Below are positions 14,746 through 17,506 of a stretch of 17,506 bases of DNA, one piece after another. Below the pieces are notes generated by a model. It saw nothing but the letters and a program-made list of their open reading frames with translations. It searched no databases and was not told the origin of the DNA. Source of the DNA: JALOAR01 sp041649615 (GTDB taxonomy: Bacteria > Patescibacteriota > Minisyncoccia > UBA6257 > Colwellbacteraceae); NCBI GenBank assembly GCA_041649615.1, contig JBAZMT010000014.1, forward strand, positions 1-17,506. Reading direction: 5' to 3'. The position numbers were made by a program, and so were the translations under genes. Positions within the stretch are counted from its first letter, which is position 1. Every line of letters starts with the position of its first letter.

Positions 14746-15132
14746 CTAATCTGTGTCGATATAGATGATCTTGTGTGCCACTTCGTACTCGCTGCTTGAG
14801 GCCGCCTCGCTGTAGCCGTCCTCGCGGTCGATGGCCACCGAGGTCATGCCGCCCAGCGTGGCGTCGCGCAGCTCTCGCGCCCGTTCGGCGTACATCTGCG
14901 CGCGTTGCGCGTTCTGGACGGTCAGCCCATCGGCGGTAAATGACGGCTTGGTGGCGTACTTGCGAGCCAGCCAGAGACAAGCCTCGACAGCCGCGGCGTT
15001 CACGACGGAGCCCGTGCGAGTCAGGAAATAGTCTATCTCGTCATTTTCTAACTCGTAGTTGTTGAGGTCCGTGTCAGGTATCAGGAACCTGACTTTCCCG
15101 CGTGCGGTGTCCAATGAATATGTGAACGCCAC
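14746..15132 (-). CDS. Head-tail connector / adaptor protein (gp6-like)
   Basis: 128 residues; start is GTG at 15132 with AAGGAG eight bases upstream, overlapping the end of the capsid gene region. Mostly helical: 'TARGKVRFLIPDTDLNNYEL', then 'NDEIDYFLTRTGSVVNAAAV', 'EACLWLARKYA' and 'AQRAQMYAERARELRD'. 'G-x-V-R-x-L-x-x-D' followed by 'D-E-I-x-x-x-L' and an alpha-helical bundle is the hallmark of head-tail adaptor proteins (lambda gpW/HK97 gp6 type) that sit below the portal. The next downstream gene is the repeat protein rather than the stopper, which is a small departure from the usual order. Confidence is high for connector. Confidence 0.85.
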   Translation of the reverse strand: MAFTYSLDTARGKVRFLIPDTDLNNYELENDEIDYFLTRTGSVVNAAAVEACLWLARKYATKPSFTADGLTVQNAQRAQMYAERARELRDATLGGMTSVAIDREDGYSEAASSSEYEVAHKIIYIDTD

Positions 15133-15147
15133 GGCTACTACTCCTTA

Positions 15148-16239
15148 CTAGCTAATGGTCGGATCGCCCCAGCCGCCCGCGGTGTTCTCCGCGATGACGG
15201 CGCCCACGCGATCCTGCACGCCCACGCCGAACTCTTGGAACACGATGGCCTCTTCCAGCGGGAACTCGCGGATATGGTCGCCCTTGAGCAGCACGGCCCC
15301 ATAGCCGTAGTCCGTGCCCTGGCGAACGATCAGCGGGTTACGCGAGTCCATCGGCCCGTAGCTCTTGTACACCGTCCAGTACGTGGTCGGGATGCGCCCG
15401 CTGGTGCGAACGCGAACCGATCCATAGTCCGTTTCGATGACGCCGATGTAGCCGTCATCCACGTTGGCCGTATCCGCGGTCATACCGTAGCGGATGAGCG
15501 GGTCAGCGCGCGGAATCCAGCCGGTGACGTTCGTGGTGTTGACCCAGCTCGACACGTCCGCATAGGCGATAATCATGTCAAACGGGGCGTCATAGCCATG
15601 CTCGTACAGGTCGGCCACGGCGGTCTCCAGGTTGGCCTGGGTGATGCCGTTCAGCGCGTCGATATGGTCGTGCGTATACAGGAACGTGCCACCCCGGCTG
15701 GGTACGGCGATGGGGATGTAGTTAGCATCCGCTGTGCCGCCATCAGCCAAGGGCATCGAACGCCCGGACGAACCCACGGCGGTATAGGTACTCTTGAACA
15801 AACGGGTGAGAATCTGCTTCTCCCAGTTGTCCTGAATGTCCTTGACCACCTCAGCCACGTCGGTCTCCAGTTGAATCCGGCGCGCCTTGCGCAAAAAGTC
15901 CCACGTCCATCCCAGGCCGCGATCGTAGGCCACCAGGGGCAGCATGTGCCCAGTGGTCGCGCCGCGCTTCTGGTCAGGGCGTGCGTACTCGGTATGGACC
16001 TGCATCCCCGTGGTAGCGCCCACGCGGTATTCCACAGCCAGCTCACTGGTAACAGAGATAAGCGAGGAGATGAGCGGGCTCGCGGTCAGGGCCGCGTTGA
16101 CCAACGCCAGGCCGCGGCCTACGTCGGCCACGAAGGCGTCATAGGTCGAGCCGTCGGCCAATTGGTACTTGGAGAGCGTGGTCGCGTCCCAGTAGGAGGG
16201 CAACGCGAACTGCTTCAGATCATTGAATCCAGTAGCCAT
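15148..16239 (-). CDS. Major capsid protein, HK97 fold
   Basis: 363 residues; ATG at 16239 with GGGAGG nine bases upstream. Size and position after scaffold and cement protein identify it. N-terminal arm about 1-60 ('LPSYWDATTLSKYQLADGST'); E-loop/strand region with 'HTEYARPDQKRGATTGHMLP'; long spine helix about 120-150 ('IQLETDVAEVVKDIQDNWEK'); P/A domains with 'PFDMIIAYADVSSWV' and 'GYIGVIETDYGSVRVRTSGR'; C-terminal 'HIREFPLEEAIVFQEFGVGV'. No N-terminal delta domain or fused protease is evident, in keeping with a separate scaffold gene. Builds the icosahedral shell. The fold is inferred from order and secondary-structure pattern; no search was run. Confidence 0.88.
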   Translation of the reverse strand: MATGFNDLKQFALPSYWDATTLSKYQLADGSTYDAFVADVGRGLALVNAALTASPLISSLISVTSELAVEYRVGATTGMQVHTEYARPDQKRGATTGHMLPLVAYDRGLGWTWDFLRKARRIQLETDVAEVVKDIQDNWEKQILTRLFKSTYTAVGSSGRSMPLADGGTADANYIPIAVPSRGGTFLYTHDHIDALNGITQANLETAVADLYEHGYDAPFDMIIAYADVSSWVNTTNVTGWIPRADPLIRYGMTADTANVDDGYIGVIETDYGSVRVRTSGRIPTTYWTVYKSYGPMDSRNPLIVRQGTDYGYGAVLLKGDHIREFPLEEAIVFQEFGVGVQDRVGAVIAENTAGGWGDPTIS

Positions 16240-16254
16240 GTTAGTGTGCCTCCC

Positions 16255-16662
16255 TTATGCCGACACGATCAGCATAGGATTGACGAGCAGTTGGGTGGTG
16301 TTGAGCCCGATGCCCACGCGGCAAACCTTCGTGCCCACGGCATCGGCTAGCACTCCCGCGTCGTCATCGACATAGACGGCGGTGTTCGCGGCCAGGTTGG
16401 TGGCAAAGCCCTCGACAACGCCGAACAGTACCACGTCGATCTCTTCGCCTGAAGAGAAGGACACGGCGCCGTCACTGTTGCTGACAGCCAGGCCAATGCA
16501 GGCCGCGCTGGTGAGCGCGGAACCATCGGTCAAGGAGACGGTGTTATTTGCAGAAACATACACCGGCTGCCCAGGCGTGATGGTCGCGCCCGCGGTGAAT
16601 CGACGGATAATGCAATGCCCGACAGGTCGGACACTTGCAGCGGTGATCGTGAGATCAGCCAT
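16255..16662 (-). CDS. Capsid cement / decoration protein (DUF2190-like)
   Basis: 135 residues; ATG at 16662 with a strong TTAGGAGG seven bases upstream. Entirely beta-rich: 'TAASVRPVGHCIIRRFTAGA', 'TITPGQPVYVSANNTV', 'CIGLAVSNSDGAVSFSSGEE', 'IDVVLFGVVEGFA' and 'NTAVYVDDDAGVLADAVGTK'. The 'A-G-x-x-I-x-x-G-x-x-V-Y' and 'A-x-G-I-A-x-S/D ... G-E-x-x-x-V-x-x-x-G' pattern is the one seen in DUF2190 and other small capsid-stabilising proteins next to major capsid genes. It is expected to bind the capsid exterior or three-fold sites. The gap to the capsid gene is only 15 nt. Alternative: a head fibre subunit. Confidence 0.75.
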   Translation of the reverse strand: MADLTITAASVRPVGHCIIRRFTAGATITPGQPVYVSANNTVSLTDGSALTSAACIGLAVSNSDGAVSFSSGEEIDVVLFGVVEGFATNLAANTAVYVDDDAGVLADAVGTKVCRVGIGLNTTQLLVNPMLIVSA

Positions 16663-16673
16663 TGGTAAACCTC

Positions 16674-17231
16674 CTAAGAAATGCGAAACCTGCGTTTGAT
16701 GTCATCGTCGCGGTTGGCCGTCGCACTGGGCGCGCTCCCGCGTCCGGCGTCGGCGTTGATGGATGGCGGCGGAGCCGTCGGCTTGACCAGTTGCGGCCAT
16801 TTGCCCAGCAGCGCCTTGAGGTGCTTCTCCGGGTTCTCCGGTTGGCCCGTCTCCGGGTCGTACTGAATATCATCCAGCTTGACCAGGCTGGCCGCCAGCT
16901 CCCCGTCCAAGTTCAGCCGTTGCGCTGCTTGAGCGACGGCCCACTTGACGCGTTCGCTCTTGAGCGTGGCTTGCAACTGCTCGATCTGCTTGGTGGCCTC
17001 CTCGTAACGCTTGGTCACTTTCTCCAAGTCACCGAGCTTGGCCTGCTCTTGCTCCTTTTGCACATCCTCCAGCGCCTTGAGTCGCGTGCGATAGGTCGCC
17101 GCTTCTTTCCGTAGCTGTTGCACATAGGCGCGGTCGAATGTTTCGCCGTCGCCCTCTACCGGCTGTGCTGCTGCCGTCGTTGGCGATTCTGTCGCCTCCG
17201 TTGTGACCTCCGGGGTCGTTGGTTCCGTCAT
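16674..17231 (-). CDS. Capsid scaffolding protein
   Basis: 185 residues; ATG at 17231, AGGAG ten bases upstream. N-terminus is Thr/Pro/Glu-rich and disordered-looking (1-30). Residues about 32-95 are a charged coiled coil ('TFDRAYVQQLRKEAATYRTR', 'LGDLEKVTKRYEEATKQIEQ'). They are followed by 'YDPETGQPENPEKHLKALLG', a Pro/Ala-rich linker (about 150-172), and a basic C-terminal helix 'DDDIKRRFRIS' of the sort that binds the capsid protein. This architecture and location before the cement and capsid genes are those of siphophage scaffolds. The protein should be lost from mature heads. No serine protease motif is present, so exit or cleavage must use another route. Confidence 0.88.
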   Translation of the reverse strand: MTEPTTPEVTTEATESPTTAAAQPVEGDGETFDRAYVQQLRKEAATYRTRLKALEDVQKEQEQAKLGDLEKVTKRYEEATKQIEQLQATLKSERVKWAVAQAAQRLNLDGELAASLVKLDDIQYDPETGQPENPEKHLKALLGKWPQLVKPTAPPPSINADAGRGSAPSATANRDDDIKRRFRIS

Positions 17232-17260
17232 GATTCCGGTACTCCTATGTATTTAGCCCT

Positions 17261-17506
17261 CTAGGCTGTAGCGGCCTGTTTGTTGGCCTGCCTACTCACA
17301 AATGATTGTCGTTGCGCCGTCGTCCAAGTGCGCCTGAGTTCCAATTCCTTGAACGTGGCCACCCTTGGCGAGTCGCCCCATGTGTCCGAGTGCGCCGTCT
17401 TGCGAAGGTCGGATAGCCCGAACTTGTGGCCCTTCCAGCCGTTGAATAGCTGCTCACCCATCATGTTCTGCTGCTGCTCTTCGGGCAGGCTCTTGAACCA
17501 GTCCTG
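17261..17506 (-). CDS. C-terminal end of minor head / head morphogenesis protein (5' end outside window)
   Basis: The frame is open from the window edge to TAG at 17263-17261, giving the last 81 residues. An internal ATG at 17464 is not the real start because the frame continues upstream with 'DWFKSLPEEQQQNMMG'. 'W-x-x-x-L-P-x-x-x-Q-x-x-x-M/L-G', then 'GHKFGLSDLRK' with a Gly-rich turn, resembles the C-terminal motif of SPP1 gp7/Mu gpF-like head morphogenesis proteins ('Q-x-x-x-L-G ... G-x-x-x-x-x-D-L'). It ends in a basic tail. It precedes the scaffold gene, as expected for a protein packaged near the portal. With 81 residues the family call is tentative. Confidence 0.65.
   Translation of the reverse strand, partial: QDWFKSLPEEQQQNMMGEQLFNGWKGHKFGLSDLRKTAHSDTWGDSPRVATFKELELRRTWTTAQRQSFVSRQANKQAATA

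Noticed and set aside
13226..14749. Long plus-strand open frame rich in Pro, Ala and Val opposite the beta-repeat gene
   Set aside because: Exact antisense of Gly/Ala/Thr codons in GC-rich repeats keeps the complementary frame free of stops. There is no ribosome site or domain, and it would oppose the entire operon.
1..17506. CRISPR arrays, tRNA genes, insertion sequences, attachment sites
   Set aside because: No regular repeat-spacer pattern outside coding repeats, no cloverleaf, no transposase or terminal inverted repeats, and no integrase or attachment-like duplication were seen by eye.

Overview
The window is a densely packed tailed-phage (siphovirus-type) structural module, free phage or prophage. 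Every supported gene lies on the minus strand, so transcription and virion assembly order run from right (17506) to left (1). DNA is GC-rich with codon usage to match, and genes are coupled by TAATG, ATGA or GTGA overlaps or gaps under about 30 nt. No integrase, terminase, tRNA, lysis or replication gene is in view and nothing names the host; a GC-rich bacterium sampled from the environment would fit. No stretch of 300 bases lacks a gene.

Head region (17506-11903): the C-terminal end of a minor head/head-morphogenesis protein (cut by the window edge), a scaffolding protein, a small capsid-cement-like protein, an HK97-fold major capsid protein, a head-tail connector, a 543-residue Gly/Ala-rich repeat protein (probably a head fibre or decoration), then a head-closure protein, an HK97 gp10-like neck protein and a tail terminator.

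Accessory cassette (11892-9907): between the tail terminator and the tail-tube gene sit a SAM-dependent methyltransferase, two tiny tandem zinc-ribbon proteins that are paralogues of each other, and a CgeB-like glycosyltransferase. They are translationally coupled to the structural genes. The glycosyltransferase lost its first strand to a frameshift: the missing N-terminal peptide is readable just upstream in another frame.

Tail region (9905-1): tail tube protein, an 86-residue tail-tube-like protein, a tail assembly chaperone with a textbook -1 programmed frameshift signal (A AAA AAC, 7-nt spacer, GC hairpin) giving a 179-residue long form, a 1566-residue tape measure protein, a distal tail protein, a baseplate hub/Gp37-like protein, a coiled-coil fibre-like protein, and a glycoside-hydrolase-like TIM-barrel tail protein that runs off the left end. 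The last is the probable host-surface enzyme.

The most notable items are the frameshift cassette in the chaperone, the methyltransferase/zinc-ribbon/glycosyltransferase cassette inside the tail operon, the broken start of the glycosyltransferase, the duplicated beta-repeat head protein and the enzyme-like tail tip protein. All function calls come from reading motifs and gene order by eye; no database search was run.
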